Made by a program: the position numbers and the translations under genes. Shown in pieces: positions 21,326 to 32,943 of a stretch of 64,000 nucleotides of DNA. The first letter of the stretch is position 1, and each line of letters opens with the position of its first letter. Location of the stretch: NCBI RefSeq assembly GCF_036323735.1, contig NC_086037.1, positions 63,112,502 through 63,176,501 on the forward strand. Reading direction: 5' to 3'. The notes below the pieces were generated by a model. The model had not been told where the DNA came from. It ran no database searches and worked only from the letters and a program-made list of their open reading frames with translations. Source of the DNA: Rattus norvegicus (taxonomy: Eukaryota; Chordata; Mammalia; Rodentia; Muridae).

Positions 21326-21560
21326 TCTGTCATGGTTTGGATGAAAGGTCCCCCCAAATGGCACAGGCACTGAAGGTTTGGATCTCACCTGTTCATGCTA
21401 TTTTGGGAGCTCTGTGAGCTTTAGAGGAGAAACATACCTAGAGAGAGAAGGTTCACAGGGCATGTCTCTGGGCATGTTTTCCTGTCCTGAACCCTCTCTG
21501 TTCTCCTCCTTTCTTTTCTTTTTAACTTGATACCAACTGCTTTGTTTCACCACATTCTCT
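21326..21560 (+). mobile_element. MLT/MST-type MaLR LTR, 5' part
   Basis: TGTCATGGTTTGGATGAAAG, TCCCCCCAAATGG, CTGAAGGTTTGG and GCTATTTTGGGAGCTCTGTG match the 5' start of MaLR LTRs (TGTTATGGTTTGGAT...TCCCCCAAAGG). It fades into a CT-rich stretch before a tetranucleotide array. Confidence 0.55.
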
Positions 21561-21606
21561 CTACCTTTTTGAGTGAGTGAGTTGGGTATATAAGTTGGTA
21601 AGTGAG

Positions 21607-21830
21607 GGGATAAGTGGATGGATGGATGGATGGATGGATGGAAGGATGTATGTATGTATGGAAGGATGTATGTATGTATGGAAGGATGGATGGATGTATG
21701 GAAGGATGGATGGATGTATGGAAGGATGGATGGATGTATGGAAGGATGGATGGATGTATGGAAGGATGGATGGATGGACAGACGGACAGATGGATCGATG
21801 GATGGATGTATAAGCAGGTAAATAAATAGG
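21607..21830 (+). repeat. (GGAT)n minisatellite with 20-base higher-order unit
   Basis: GGAT units begin at 21,617. From 21,641 to 21,780 there are seven consecutive 20-base units starting GAAGGATG: two of type GAAGGATGTATGTATGTATG, four of type GAAGGATGGATGGATGTATG and a variant last unit. Frames through it give Met/Asp/Gly/Trp repeats in all phases. Confidence 0.97.
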
Positions 21831-21834
21831 TACA

Positions 21835-22735
21835 TGAGAGGATGAATGGGTGGGTGAGTGGACAGATGAATAGGTGAGAGGGTAGAAACCTCTGAGATCA
21901 GTAGTCAAGATGAGTCCTTCCTCTACCAAGCTGTTCAAGGCAAGTATTTTGACTGAAATCATGACTAATATCATTATGTCTTAGCCTCTAGATGTTCAGT
22001 GTACATGTCAACAATGCAATTCAGAGTCCCTCTGAATGTCCCAAAAGACAGGGAAGGATCCTGCTGACATTAAGGTATTTCCTGATATGACACCCTCATG
22101 GTACCTGTTCACGGCTGGTCTGCACAGCTATGCTTCCAGAGAAGAGATCAATCCTTTGGACATTCATCTTCATAATCTCTTATGGGAGGGGAAAGCAAAG
22201 ACAAGAGAACATATTCCTGAGTAATTTATTCTGTTCCCTGGCATTGATGAAAGGGATAAAAATAAATCAGTGTTTCTACTCAACTCATTTGAAGGACAAG
22301 CCAAAATCACACCATTAAAAATTAACATCTAAAACAGATTGTACATTACGAGGGATGAGTTCAGACCCAAAGTAGAATAATTGACTAAATGAATCCACAG
22401 AATGTGAGATATGACGAATTTACTCTCATTTCCAGTGGTTAAGAAATAAAAGAAGACAGATTATCTTCATTTCGGGCTGGGAAGGTTTGCAGAAAGAGCC
22501 TGATGCATCTTATCAGAGTTAAAAGAAGAACTAAGAAAGAGGCTAAGAAAGCATTGGGTCTCACAGAACATGAGATTTATCACTAAGCATAGTCCTGTGG
22601 AGGCGTGCCAACATTACCAGGTATTTCTTTTCCTTGCAGCCACATAAACTCTAGTAGATACTATAACCACAAGTTTCTGATGTCCCAAGGTACTTATATC
22701 TATCATGTGTATTGATTGGGATCATCCAGTAGTAT
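21835..22735. other. unassigned AT-rich stretch
   Basis: No repeat family recognised. It separates two opposite-orientation tetranucleotide arrays. Confidence 0.4.
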
Positions 22736-22740
22736 GGGAA

Positions 22741-23607
22741 CCATTCATCTACCCACCATCCACTCTCTTTCTCACTCATCAATCCATCCACCCATTCATC
22801 CATCTATCATTTCCCCATCCCCTTATCCATTCATACATTCATCATTCACTTATATATCTACCCACCCACTGAGTTATTGGTTCACAAAGCTATCAACCCA
22901 CATTGGTCCACTGAGCCATCTACCCACAGACCCATCCAACCATCCACTCACCACCTACTTACCCATCCATTCATTCACATCGCTCTGCACTCAGCCATAC
23001 ATCCGTTTACTCACATTCATCAATCCATCAAAGTACCCACCATCACCCACATGCCTGCCCATGTATTTATCCATCCACCCACCTACTCACCCACCTCTTT
23101 ATCCCTTCATTCATAAATTCATAGATGCACTCACCCATCTACCCTCCATACACTTACCTACTCAATTCCTCTTTAACTTAATCATACATACACTCACCGT
23201 TCTACTCATCCACTCACCCATCTTACCCATCCACCAATCTACTGGCTCACTCAGCTATCCATTCATTTATCATTCACCATTCATATACCTACCCATCCAT
23301 CTATTCATCCATCCATCCTCCATCAATCCATCCATCTATCCACCACCCATTGATCTGCTGATTCATTCATTCATCCATCCATCCATCCATTGATCCATCC
23401 ATTCACTTACATACTATCTTCTTACCCACCTATCTACTCATATGTCCATCCATCTACCTACTCACCCATCCTTCCACACATCCATCCATCCATCCACCCA
23501 CTCACATACCCATCTCCTTATTCACCTATCTAATGTCGATCCATCAATCTAACCACTCACCTATTCATCTACCCACCCATCCAGCCATCCAGCCATCCAC
23601 CTACCAT
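22741..23607 (-). repeat. degenerate (ATCC)n array
   Basis: About 870 bases of imperfect CATC, ATCC, CACC and CATT units on the plus strand, i.e. GGAT on the minus strand. A 225-codon frame (22,716-23,393), rich in His, Pro, Ser and Ile, crosses it because the units rarely make stops. This is low-complexity translation, not a gene. Confidence 0.95.
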
Positions 23608-24235
23608 TTATAAGGTACTTTCCTGCCTGTGCTCAGCCCTGTACTGAAGCAGAGATCAGGAATGGGTAAGACAAAACCAACAAGTAGGAGCCTTTGCTCT
23701 TAAAGAAATGAGTTCAATATTCAGGAATTTAGCATTTACACAATTGATGGCTAAGACCAGATAATCCTCTGTTGTGGCACCTGCCATGTTCTTATAGATG
23801 ATATAACCTACGATCACTGGATTCTTTCTGGTAGTACCTAACCTATCAGATATCAAAAGTATCTAGATGTATTGACAAATGCCCCCCAACAGGGACCAGG
23901 AGGATATTCCAATTGCTCCTAGCATCCTCTCCAGTCTCACTGACTTCCTAGTTTTGGAATGCTTTGTTTCAACACTCTCTTTCTCTACAGCACCTCACAG
24001 AGATGTTTGATAAACACGTTAAACAAAGTGAATATATGACTTCATGATAGATTGTCAGTATCTTTACAGCATTAACTCTTGCCTAAGAAACTGACAAGCA
24101 GTAAGGGAGACCTTGGGTCCTGGTCATGTACTATGGCCAGCTAGCAATATCTTCAAAATCTACCTCTGCTAAGTGGAAAAACGAAAACAAAAACAAAACC
24201 TGTTTGGGGATATTTAGTTATGTAAGCCCAACTGA
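23608..24235. other. unassigned stretch with a weak L2/MIR-like segment
   Basis: CTGTGCTCAGCCCTGTACTG near 23,628 is reminiscent of old L2/MIR 3' sequence. Otherwise nothing is recognisable. Confidence 0.35.
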
Positions 24236-24660
24236 TAATTGAGTGGCTAGGTTTCTTCAGTTCCAACAGATTGGTTTGCCATTCTGTAGCCACAATAACA
24301 GAGCAAAGTAACAATCACGTCTATGTTTAATTTTCTGAAGAGTGCTACATCTTTGAGGCTAGCAATCTGGCCAATTAAATGTGACCGATTGGCACTCCCA
24401 CACAAGTTTGGGAGGTATTTAAAATAGCTCTCTGCAAAAGAAAAGAAAAAAACATCAAAGCTGCAGAGAAAGTTGTAATTCTCCCAAGATTTCATATTTC
24501 AAAAGCAAGCTTGTGATGGTAAAATTGTTCTGGGTGACAGAGAGGAGACAAGCCATCCATTTGGAGTGAATTGGTGTCAAGTTGAGCATTGTCTCCGTGG
24601 CTAGTAATTGTGTCTGTTTGTAGAATTGGATAATTTTTTATGTTCAAGAAAATCATCAAG
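24236..24660. other. AT-rich repeat-free block with homeodomain-like motifs
   Basis: The stretch contains CCAATTAAATG and TTTAATTTTC near 24,330-24,385 and no recognisable interspersed repeat. It may be unique or constrained non-coding DNA. No coding signal. Confidence 0.25.
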
Positions 24661-25870
24661 CTTCGATTCCTCTTGGATTGCGGTCATAGCATACTTGACC
24701 TTCAGGTCAGCCATTTGGATGAGGCCATGAGTGTCCCTTAGCACTTCCTTTACTACAGAGGCTTAATCAAAGAATGTCTGGTAGGCACAAGCACTTGGCT
24801 GCTTCCTTCCTGTTTTCTGGACTCCATCCTTGTAGGATTGTGGACTGTCTGTGGCACTGTGAAGCATCACTAGCATATGGCCATAACATTTGGTTAGCCC
24901 AGGAGTTTGGGAGCTTTAAGCTCATGTTGGTTGAAATTCAAGGGCTCAAGAGCATCCTGCATGTCTAGGATCAACTACAGCTTCAGTAACTGGCTCTACT
25001 CACCTGCTCCATATTTGTTCACCCATCTGAAGGCAGTATGGCTTTTAGGTGATCCAAAATGGTTTCGTCCAGTGACCTTGATACTTTTTTCCTCCTCCAG
25101 ATGCCCAGTGGAGAAATGTGGGTGCACAGTTGTAGAGGGACCAGATCTTACATTGTAACTGCTCTCATTGACTGTCAAAGCATACTGAGAGCTGAGCTCA
25201 GTGTTAGGAGGTGGTAAAGAATGCTGTGACTTAGCCAGAGAGGGTCCTGCCAAGTTCCATGGCCAAGAGCATGAGGACTGAAGGAAGGTTCCCTGAAAAG
25301 CCTCACCACATCAGGCTGCTACAAAAGCTATGCAGTAGCAACTCTCAGGAGTTGACGCTGGTGCTAGGTATGAGCAAGAATACCTTCATGGCAAGGTTCA
25401 GAGAGGAATGATGGGCTTGTACAGTTCTCAGGCCATGACTACTATTAGGATGCATTTTCTCCAGGTAGAGAGAGAGTCTTTGCAGGCTTAAGGAAAGATT
25501 TGCACACATATAAGTAGTAACTTAAAGTCAAAGGAGGAGAGTAGTTTTATTCCTCTGGGAACTATACTTGAAGTCACATAGGAATTCCATCCTTAGCTGT
25601 GGAAGGACTTGTCTATAGAATGGTGGACAGCAAGACTGTGACCTTTAGGAAAATGATGGAGGTTCTCAAATATGATGGGTTGGATTTAAATGATACACCC
25701 TTGAAACCTGACAAAAGATGCCCCCCCACCCCCGCCGCAAGTCATCTGCAAATTACTCAATTCACCATTGCATGGTAGCATGCAAGACCTGCCACCCCAA
25801 ATGTAGTTAAAGTGAGTAAAACTTCTGAGCAGCAGTGGTTTTGTGCACAGAGCTCTGAAATCATTCCCAA
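24660..25870. other. unassigned non-coding stretch
   Basis: No repeat or gene recognised. A short C-rich run (25,721-25,737) is present. Confidence 0.35.
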
Positions 25871-25875
25871 GGCAG

Positions 25876-26263
25876 TCATGGTTGTTCATCTGGGCTGTGC
25901 CAGCCTGACACACCTGGGAAGAGGGAACCTAGTTGAAGAATTGTTTCCATCAGATTTGCCTATAGACATGTCTGGGTGGGGGGTAATTGATTGCTAATTG
26001 ATGGAAAAGGGTTTAGCCCACTGTGGGCAGTGTCATTCCCTAGGCTAGTGATGATAACCCTATGGGATGCTTAAGAAAGATAGCTGAATGTGAGTGGGGG
26101 AGCAGGGTAGCAGAACTCCTCCATGCTCTCTGCTTCAGTTCCCATGTCCAGGTTCCTGTCTTAAATCCTCTCTCCACCTTCCAGAAGTGTGAGGTGAAAT
26201 AAATTCTTTCTTCCCTGAGATGATTTTGGCCAAAGTGTTTTTACTGAAGAAGCAGAAGGGAAA
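25876..26263 (+). mobile_element. MaLR LTR (MT/MTE-like)
   Basis: In sense orientation: CCTGACACACCTGGGAAGAG, GAATTGTTTCCATCAGATTTG, CCTATAGACATGTCTGGG, AATTGATGGAAAAGGG, CCCACTGTGGGCAGTGTC, ATTCCCTAGGC and GTGAGGTGAAATAAATTC. The order and the AATAAA-type signal near 26,197 fit a rodent MaLR LTR of the same type as the copy at 47,364. Confidence 0.7.
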
Positions 26264-26519
26264 TCAGGACAGTGATTGACACTGATTCTCCAATCACACT
26301 TGCATCCTGTGTTACGGAGTGACAATGTCTTCTTATGACAGTATTTATCTACTTAACTCTGGTACTAACAGTATTCACTTTAATTTTACTTTGAGTCAGA
26401 GGCAGGCTCAAGGGGGTTTGCACACATAGTCTTGCTTCAGTCACAAAATGGACAATGTTATTATCATTAGCTCAGAGTCAAAGCTTGCAGTGGACCTGCC
26501 TGGTTGGAACCAGTGCCTG

Positions 26520-26735
26520 TACCTCCTTACCTTTGGCTATTCTTGGTAAAGGTGAGACTGCAGCTGGAATTGAACTGTAACCTTGCTGAGATAACCTGTG
26601 CCCCTAAAAGTATAAAAACTGCTTGTCATAGCCATTCAGGGTCGCCTTCTAGTCACTCACCTTGAGGGACTAATTGAAGGTCGACCCCAACGTGCTGGAA
26701 AATAAACCTCTTGCTTTTGCATCCAGGAGAAAAAA
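26520..26735 (+). mobile_element. solo LTR fragment, ERV-like (class I suspected)
   Basis: A TATA box (TATAAAAA, 26,611-26,618) is followed after about 30 bases by a likely R start (GGTCGCCTTC). A polyadenylation signal AATAAA lies at 26,701-26,706, then CCTCTTGCTTTTGCATCC. The spacing is that of a retroviral U3-R-U5 core with a short R. The U5 end and the 5' edge are not defined, and no internal viral genes flank it. Confidence 0.5.
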
Positions 26736-26739
26736 AATG

Positions 26740-28530
26740 ATTAAAAGAAGAAGAAAGAAAGAAGAAAATTCTGAATTTCAGTCTAAAACAGAGAGGTGCA
26801 AACACAGGTTTAGAAATCCCAGCTCGCCAATGATTGATATGGACAAATATCCCGAGGCTTGTGCTGACTACAGGGTGTTGTCATGGACACAGAGCATATG
26901 GTACTCTTCGTGGAGGAAGATTTGTATTTCCTCCATAGCCAAACAGGCTCAGACTCCTGACTTCCTGAGCCATCATCATTGGTTTAAGGGATTTTTTTTA
27001 ACTTTCGTTTTCCATGAGATACTTTAAGGTTATGAACAATTTGAGGGAATTCTCTCAGAAGGGGAAGTAGTCGAGAGGGTTAAAAGTCATAATCCAAGTC
27101 AGAGGGGTGGCGTGGTTAATGTCCCTCAACCACTGGTGTGGTTGATGATGTGGAAGAGACTCCCTCTTGTTCAGTGCGGATCCAGAAGCAATGGGTAGCC
27201 TGTCTGTGGTGAGGAGCTGGCTGAGGTGTGGTTGGCCTGTGACTCTGTAGGAGATTTGACAGGTGTGTCAGAGAGGGCTGTCCCTTGAGGTCCTGCCGCT
27301 GTCAGTGCTGACTGCTGCCTCAACTGTAGATGTCTTTCACTCAGTTTTTCTGTGTGCTCAGATAGTGGGTTGAAAGCACAGCTCACAAAGCCGAGCTTTC
27401 ACTGTAGCTCGTAAAAGCCCGGAGAGTGGAATTCCATTTGGATACTATATTTCCTCTCCACTCTCAGTGTTTCTCTTCACCGTGGGAGCTCTGCTGATAT
27501 GGTTCCTCAGCCTGTCTGCCCTCTGCTGGATTCACACGGCTGGAGGATGAGAAAGAATTAGGCTCCACACAAACTAGGGAGTGAAGCTTGACATACGTCC
27601 TTCAGGACTTCCCACCCCTTTATTTGTCTCCAGGGAGCGAGCTGCCACAAAACAAATACTCCTCTATTCTTTTCTGGGCACGGAACGTACTTCCTGTGCC
27701 CTCACACTGGGACCCTGCCCCGGTTCACAGTTGCCTTTTAGCACAATGATGGATCTGTCAAACTTGGAAGCCTAGCACCATGAATCAGGTTAATTTTCCC
27801 CTCAGGTGGCATTGTTTTAGGCTGGCTTGGGAACAAAGGTTATTGGCAACCGTGTCTGGCATACCCTCATTCCATGCCTTATTCTGAGCAGAGCACAGGA
27901 AAGGGAGTGGACATTATTGAGACCCCCACCCCCACCCCGTCCCTCTAAGACTCTGTGCACAGGAGACAGGACACAGGCATGGAAGAACCATGTGTTGAGT
28001 CAGTGGGCAATGAACTTATCTACTTGCCTACTCGTCCTTCTACAAATGGCGCCACCCATCAGTAGCCCCTGTGTATAGACAGAGAACAACCGAGGCTGGT
28101 TCAGCTTAGCAAGCAATAAAGCAAACATCAGCTCACATCTGCCTGACCTAAGGCTCTTGGCTGATGTGCAGTGAAGAGACCTGGTTAGTGCTTTTCTTCC
28201 GATGGTGAGCAGTGGTTGGCAGAGAAAGGAGCAACTGTTTGGATGTTGAGATGATGACAGCCATTCAGACCTTAGATGGTCAAAGTGGTAGTGGGGAGAA
28301 ATATATGCGGTTATTCCAGGATGTAACCCAGGGGGGCCATCCTCCCCAGCAGCGACAGTGGGTGAAGGGGGATACTGTCATAGCCCCATTATCATCCTCT
28401 CCTACCATCACCGTCCGTCCTCACCATCAGCATCCTGGCCATCCTCACCATCACCCCCACTGTAATGGCCGCTCTCTGATAGATAGCATCTTACGGCAGA
28501 TCAGAGGCCAGCCCAAACCCTGCCTCTACC
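26740..28530. other. unassigned non-coding stretch
   Basis: About 1.8 kb without a confident repeat or exon. It includes a short C-rich tract at 27,924-27,941 and an imperfect CAT/ATC-rich stretch at 28,389-28,460. Open frames are short. Confidence 0.35.
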
Positions 28531-28539
28531 CTTCCATAT

Positions 28540-28700
28540 AGTTTTTATCAGCATCATGAGGCACTGCTGGCATTTATTAAACTGCATTTTATAGTATACA
28601 GTTTGATAACGGTAGACATTCAGATGCCACCATGAAACGCTTGCTGTGGTTGCAGTGATAAACACATGCAGTAGCCCCCGTCGCCTCCTTGTGCACGCAT
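28540..28700 (-). mobile_element. possible ancient L1 3' fragment
   Basis: AAACTGCATTTTATAGTATAC, AGTTTGATAACGGTAGACATT and GCCACCATGAAACGC loosely follow the antisense end of old L1M elements. Weak. Confidence 0.3.
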
Positions 28701-29046
28701 CCAGTTGATTCCCAATCCTTTCCAGTTTGGGCCTCTAATCACACTGTGCAATATTATGTTATTAATTTATTTTTAACCAACCAAGTCCTACTGGTCCTGT
28801 CCATGTGTGTATGGGCATGGGGCCATCCACTAGGACATTGGCCAACTACCAGTAGCCACATTCCTAAAGAAGAGTGACTCTCCCCTTCCCCTCAGAAGCC
28901 CCCAAATGCTAATGAATCTTCAGTTACAGGCCCTGGGATTCATTCCTAATTCATGCTGGAATGTTTAGCTACTTTACATGTAGGAAGCCACAGCTTTGAG
29001 AGTAGCTGGACTCTGCACAGGACAAAGCTATTGCAGCATTTATTTT

Positions 29047-29056
29047 ATTTTTTAAA

Positions 29057-29105
<49 letters not shown>

Positions 29106-29255
29106 TACACTGTTGTTGTCTTCAGACACACCAGGAGAGGGCATTGGATCCCATTACAGATGGTTGTGAGCCACCATGTGGTTGCTGGGAATTGAACTCA
29201 GGACCTCTGAAAGAGCAGTCAGCGCTCTTAACCGCTGAGCCATCTCTCCAGCCCT
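29047..29255 (-). mobile_element. B2 SINE with (TA)n tail
   Basis: A clean antisense B2: CTTCAGACACACCAGGAGAG, GGGCATTGGATCCC, ATTACAGATGGTTGTGAGCC, GTTGCTGGGAATTGAACTC and CTGAGCCATCTCTCCAGCCC. Its A-rich tail has become a TA microsatellite at 29,059-29,102. Flanks TGCAGCATTTATT and TGCGTTTATT suggest a decayed target-site duplication. Confidence 0.93.
29059..29102. repeat. (AT)n microsatellite
   Basis: About 22 AT units in the B2 tail. Confidence 0.97.
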
Positions 29256-29503
29256 GCGTTTATTATTAAGTTTGGCTTTTGTTTTTCCCCACTAACTTTT
29301 ATTAAGACCAGACCATGTTGTGGAGTATGTCGACAGTTTATTCCCTCTTCGTTGCTGTGTACTATTCCTTTTATGAATATCACATAGCCATACATATGCT
29401 CTCACCCAGAGCTGCCTCCCTCCAGCCCTGCTTCCAAAATTTGACTATTACATGTGCAGCTGCTTTGTTCTGTGCACAGATAATTTTCTTCCATTACCTA
29501 TTG

Positions 29504-29504
<1 letters not shown>

Positions 29505-29545
<41 letters not shown>
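29505..29545. repeat. (AT)n microsatellite
   Basis: About 20 AT units in otherwise unassigned DNA. Confidence 0.97.
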
Positions 29546-29547
<2 letters not shown>

Positions 29548-29714
29548 CTTTTTTCATGCTTTAATTTGGAATATGGCCTCCTCACTAAGTGTCCCAGCCC
29601 AGCTTTGAACTTGCGATCTTTCCGCCTCCACTTCCTGCATGGTTGGGTTTGCAGGTCTCTACTACCGAACCAGCCTGCCTACGCACCCGCAGTCTTTGAG
29701 TCCTCACAATAAGT

Positions 29715-29850
29715 TATTGACATAGTGTTCCATAACTCTCATTTGACAGATAAGACAGCCGAGGTCCACCAGGGTTGATTGCTCTGCCCAAAGCCAGCGA
29801 GTGATACATGGTAGTAAGGCTCATACCCAAGGGTTGTGCTCACAGACCCT
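29715..29850 (-). mobile_element. MIR SINE
   Basis: CATAACTCTCATTTGACAG, ATAAGACAGCCGAGGTCC, CTGCCCAAAGCCAGCGAGTG and GTAGTAAGGCTCATACCCAAG follow the antisense MIR order. Confidence 0.6.
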
Positions 29851-30124
29851 GTGCAGTCCCGCAGCCCTCGGCTGAGGAACGCTCTCAGTGGGAAAAATGA
29901 GCATGCTTCCCTTTTGCTGTAAGGACGTATTTCTCAGCCTATCTGCACTCCCTGACACAGCGCTCCAGATTGGCTGCTGCAACAGGCTCAGAGGGCAGCA
30001 CGAGCATTCCACTAGGATTAACTCTTTTACTTCACCCATCATCGGGATACAAGAAGATCCTACCAGGGGCCAGGACCTTTCCTGTCAAGATTCTGACACT
30101 ATATGTTTATTTGGGCTATAACAT

Positions 30125-30268
30125 TTATTTATTTGGTTGGTTGGTTGGTTTGGTTTTGTGAGGTGGGTTTTGCTGCGTTAACCCTGGCCAGCCACTTACT
30201 ACGTAGACCAGGTTGGTCTCTGTCTCTCTGCCTCATCCTCCCAAGTGCTGGGGTTAAAGGTGTGAATA
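30125..30268 (-). mobile_element. B1 SINE
   Basis: The (TTGG)n tract is followed by GGTGGGTTTTGCTGCGTTAAC, CTACGTAGACCAGGTTGG, GCCTCATCCTCCCAAGTGC and TGGGGTTAAAGGTGTG, which is antisense B1 including its 5' end. Confidence 0.8.
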
Positions 30269-30269
30269 T

Positions 30270-31235
30270 TCCTAAACTTCGAGACTGTAAAAGTGAGAGT
30301 TTTAAAAAAGCAAGCAGATAGAATGTTGCTACAGATGTGTTCTACTTTATCCACAGCCCGGGAGCCCAGAATTCTGTATGAATCCATCCCGAAAGTTTGG
30401 CCTCAGAAGAACAGTTAAGGGTTCAATTTCTACCCATGCCTGCAGTTCCAGGCAAGCTTTTAAAGGAGGCTCTGTCCAGTATTTTCTCATGCAAATATGG
30501 TCTCTGAGCCTCTGGGCTTACCTCTGGCCCTTACCAGTTCGATGGGTCATTCACGTGCTAAGCAGCCTCTCTGTGTGAGGTGGCAGCCTGAGAGGAAGGA
30601 CCAGATAAGATCAGAGAGCTGATCTGATTCTCGGAGGATGCTGGATGAGTGGTCAGTGAGTTATTTAACTTTTTCCTTTGGTATATGTTTCTGATTATAT
30701 AGAAGTATGGTCAGTGATAAACTAGTGGTGTACCAGTAGTCTTTGACAATCAGTTCTCTGGGGAAATACGCATATGCATACGAAGAATTAATGTCAGTCT
30801 AAACAATGCAAGTAATTTGCAAAATATTTGCAAAAAAATGATAGAATATAAATGTTCTGCACCGTGGCATCCTGGACACAGCCAGTTCACTTGCCGGAGA
30901 ACTCGTTGGCTAACTTTTCCACCTCCTATGTTGGCTCCTATGTTGAGCCAACCTGTGGTTTCAATTCGCAAGCCAGCATATGTTACAAGCAAGTGCTCGA
31001 TAATATTTTCATTTGTGTTCATGGAGACATAAGGCAATGTTATCCCATTCAGCAAGACAAGGCTGGAAGTGAAAACAAGGCAGAGAGTTGCTGTACACCA
31101 ACTGCATCCCAAGGCACGGTTCTTTGGAGCAAGCTAACACCTTTCAGGTAGCGCTTCAAGGGGATTGGCCAGTACCATTTGCCTTTCACAGCATCCTAGC
31201 TGTAGATACGCTAACTTTTCAGGGTAGTCTCTGGT
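30270..31235. other. unassigned non-coding stretch
   Basis: About 1 kb with no recognisable repeat. A 120-codon minus-strand frame (30,750-31,112) shows no motif I recognise. Confidence 0.35.
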
Positions 31236-31239
31236 ACTC

Positions 31240-31467
31240 TTCATCCCCTTTTTATTTCAAGACCAAGTCTCAAGTATTGCAGGCTAACCTCAAACTGTAT
31301 AGCGGAGGTTGGCCTTGAACTCGTGATCCTTCTGCTTCTACCTTCAGAGTGGTGAGGTTATAGGAATGGGCCAGCATTCTCATTTTACGTGGTTCTGGGG
31401 ATCAGACCCAGGGAATTGTGACTCCTAGGCAAGCAGTCTCCCAATTGGGCTGCATCTCTAGACCGTC
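31240..31467 (-). mobile_element. B4 SINE
   Basis: A B1-like part (AAGACCAAGTCTCAAGTATTG, GGTTGGCCTTGAACTCGTG, ATCCTTCTGC, GGTGAGGTTATAGGAATG) precedes an ID-like part (TGGTTCTGGGGATCAGACCC, GACTCCTAGGCAAGCAGTC), the antisense B4 order. Confidence 0.75.
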
Positions 31468-31687
31468 CATCGCTTCCTTAAATCCGGGCAATCATCCAAA
31501 CGGTGGATCAGGCTTTGGCTTGGAATGTCTGGCTAGCTCAGTGATGTAAACATGCTCACTGCCACGATTCCAAATGTCAGTGTAACATCACTGGACGTGA
31601 GGTTGGGAAGAAACGTGTGGTGTTATTTCTGCCTTGTAGATGCCAAAAGCCCTACACATGACAAATAACAAAAGTAAAGGAACATCA

Positions 31688-31885
31688 AGATGGAGAAATG
31701 ACTAAGCAGTTAAGAGTGCTTGCTGTGCTTGAAGAAGACCCAAGTTCAGTTCCCAGAAGCCCAGCCGGGCAGCTCACAACCACCTGTCATCCCAGCTCCA
31801 GGAGACCTGATGCCCACTGCGGCTGCCACTGACACCGCCCTCCCATGCACAGGTCCCCCCTCCCCCATACACACAGCTAATCTAA
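31688..31885 (+). mobile_element. B3 SINE
   Basis: GATGGAGAAATGACTAAGC, AGTTAAGAGTGCTTGCTGTG, AAGTTCAGTTCCCAGAAGCC, CAGCTCACAACCACCTGTC, ATCCCAGCTCCAGG and GACCTGATGCCC follow a sense B3. It ends in a CA-containing tail. Confidence 0.8.
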
Positions 31886-31889
31886 AATG

Positions 31890-32415
31890 TACAAGCAGTG
31901 AGGTGATAATAAGGAACTGTTAGCATCCTCTAGTCATTGCTTTTACAGGCAATGCAGTTTATTTAATGATAAGATATCTAATTTTCAATAATGCCAGGTG
32001 CAAAAGCCATCTTACCAAATCCCTAAATAATTCTCCGTTGAATAATATGACTTAGTAGGGGTGTGCCACTACAATCACAAATGCCCCTACCACAAGACCT
32101 CCTCTGGGTACCACAATCTCAGGATTCTCAAGTCCCCTATACCAATGTATAGCGTTTACGTTTGACCTTTGACGAACCTTGAAGTCAGCTTTGGGTTACT
32201 TACGACTCCTAGACGGTATGAACATTGTGCAAGGAGTTGTTGTGTTGTTAAGGGAATGACAACAAGGAAGGAGCTTTCCATGGTGGAGACACTGTTTTGA
32301 ATAGTTCTGGTCAGTGGCTGACTGAGTATTCTGATTCTTCCAGTGGGCATGAACATAAGCTGACCTATTCTCTCTCTCATCCCGAGATGCCTCCATATTC
32401 CCCCTCTTAAAGAAA
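31890..32415. other. unassigned non-coding stretch
   Basis: AT-rich around 31,940-32,050. Nothing recognisable. Confidence 0.35.
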
Positions 32416-32418
32416 TGA

Positions 32419-32419
<1 letters not shown>

Positions 32420-32470
<51 letters not shown>

Positions 32471-32548
32471 CCCCCCACATGTATGTGCGCATGTGCTTGT
32501 GCATTTGTGTGTGAGTGTGTGTGTGTTTGTCTGTGTATGTGTTTGTCT

Positions 32549-32599
<51 letters not shown>
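32420..32599. repeat. (TC)n-C10-(TG)n compound simple repeat
   Basis: TC units run from 32,420 to 32,466, then ten Cs to 32,476. After a short TG-rich link, TG units with TTTGTC and TGTATG interruptions run to 32,599. It forms the tail side of an antisense B3. Confidence 0.96.
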
Positions 32600-32600
<1 letters not shown>

Positions 32601-32739
32601 CCACAGAGGCCAGAAGAAGGCATAGGTTCCTTTGGAGCTGGAGTTTCAGGAGGTTGCGAGCTTCCCAGTGACATCATGGGTGATGGGGACAGATCTCAGC
32701 TCCTTCCCAGGAACAGCAAGCGATCCTTAGGCACTAACC
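32600..32739 (-). mobile_element. B3 SINE, left part (split by URR1)
   Basis: GAGGCCAGAAGAAGGCATAGG, TTTGGAGCTGGAG, CATCATGGGTGATGGGGAC and CAGGAACAGCAAGCGATCC are antisense B3. The element breaks at CACTAACC and resumes at 32,944. Confidence 0.75.
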
Positions 32740-32943
32740 CACTGGTTCTAAACCTTCCTAATGCGACAACACTTTAATTCAGTTTCTCACATTTTAGTGA
32801 CCCACAGCTCTCATAAAATTTCCATCGCTGTTTCATAACTGTAATCTTGCTACTGTCATCAGTCGTAACATAAATATCTGCCATGTGGGATGTCTGATGA
32901 GAGAGCCCCGGAGGCGTCACGAGTCACAGGTTGAGAACCGCCA
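32740..32943 (+). mobile_element. URR1 hAT-Charlie DNA transposon
   Basis: Left end CACTGGTTCTAAACCTTCC, right end AGGTTGAGAACCGCCA, with interior CACTTTAATTCAGTTTCTC, GCTGTTTCATAACTGTAATC and GTAACATAAATATCTGCC. The flanking 8 bases, CACTAACC (32,732-32,739) and CACTAAAC (32,944-32,951), match at 7 of 8 positions, as expected for a hAT target-site duplication. At 204 bases it is close to full length. Confidence 0.92.

Noticed and set aside
21641..21780. CRISPR-like direct repeats
   Set aside because: The 20-base units are strictly adjacent with no unique spacers and are built of tetranucleotides, so this is a minisatellite in a mammalian genome.
22716..23393. 225-codon open frame rich in His, Pro, Ser and Ile
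   Set aside because: It is a translation of the degenerate (ATCC)n array, whose units rarely make stop codons. There is no domain and other frames are similarly open.
32156..32677. 173-codon minus-strand frame
   Set aside because: It is dominated by His/Thr and Arg/Glu dipeptides from the TG and TC tracts in a B3 tail.
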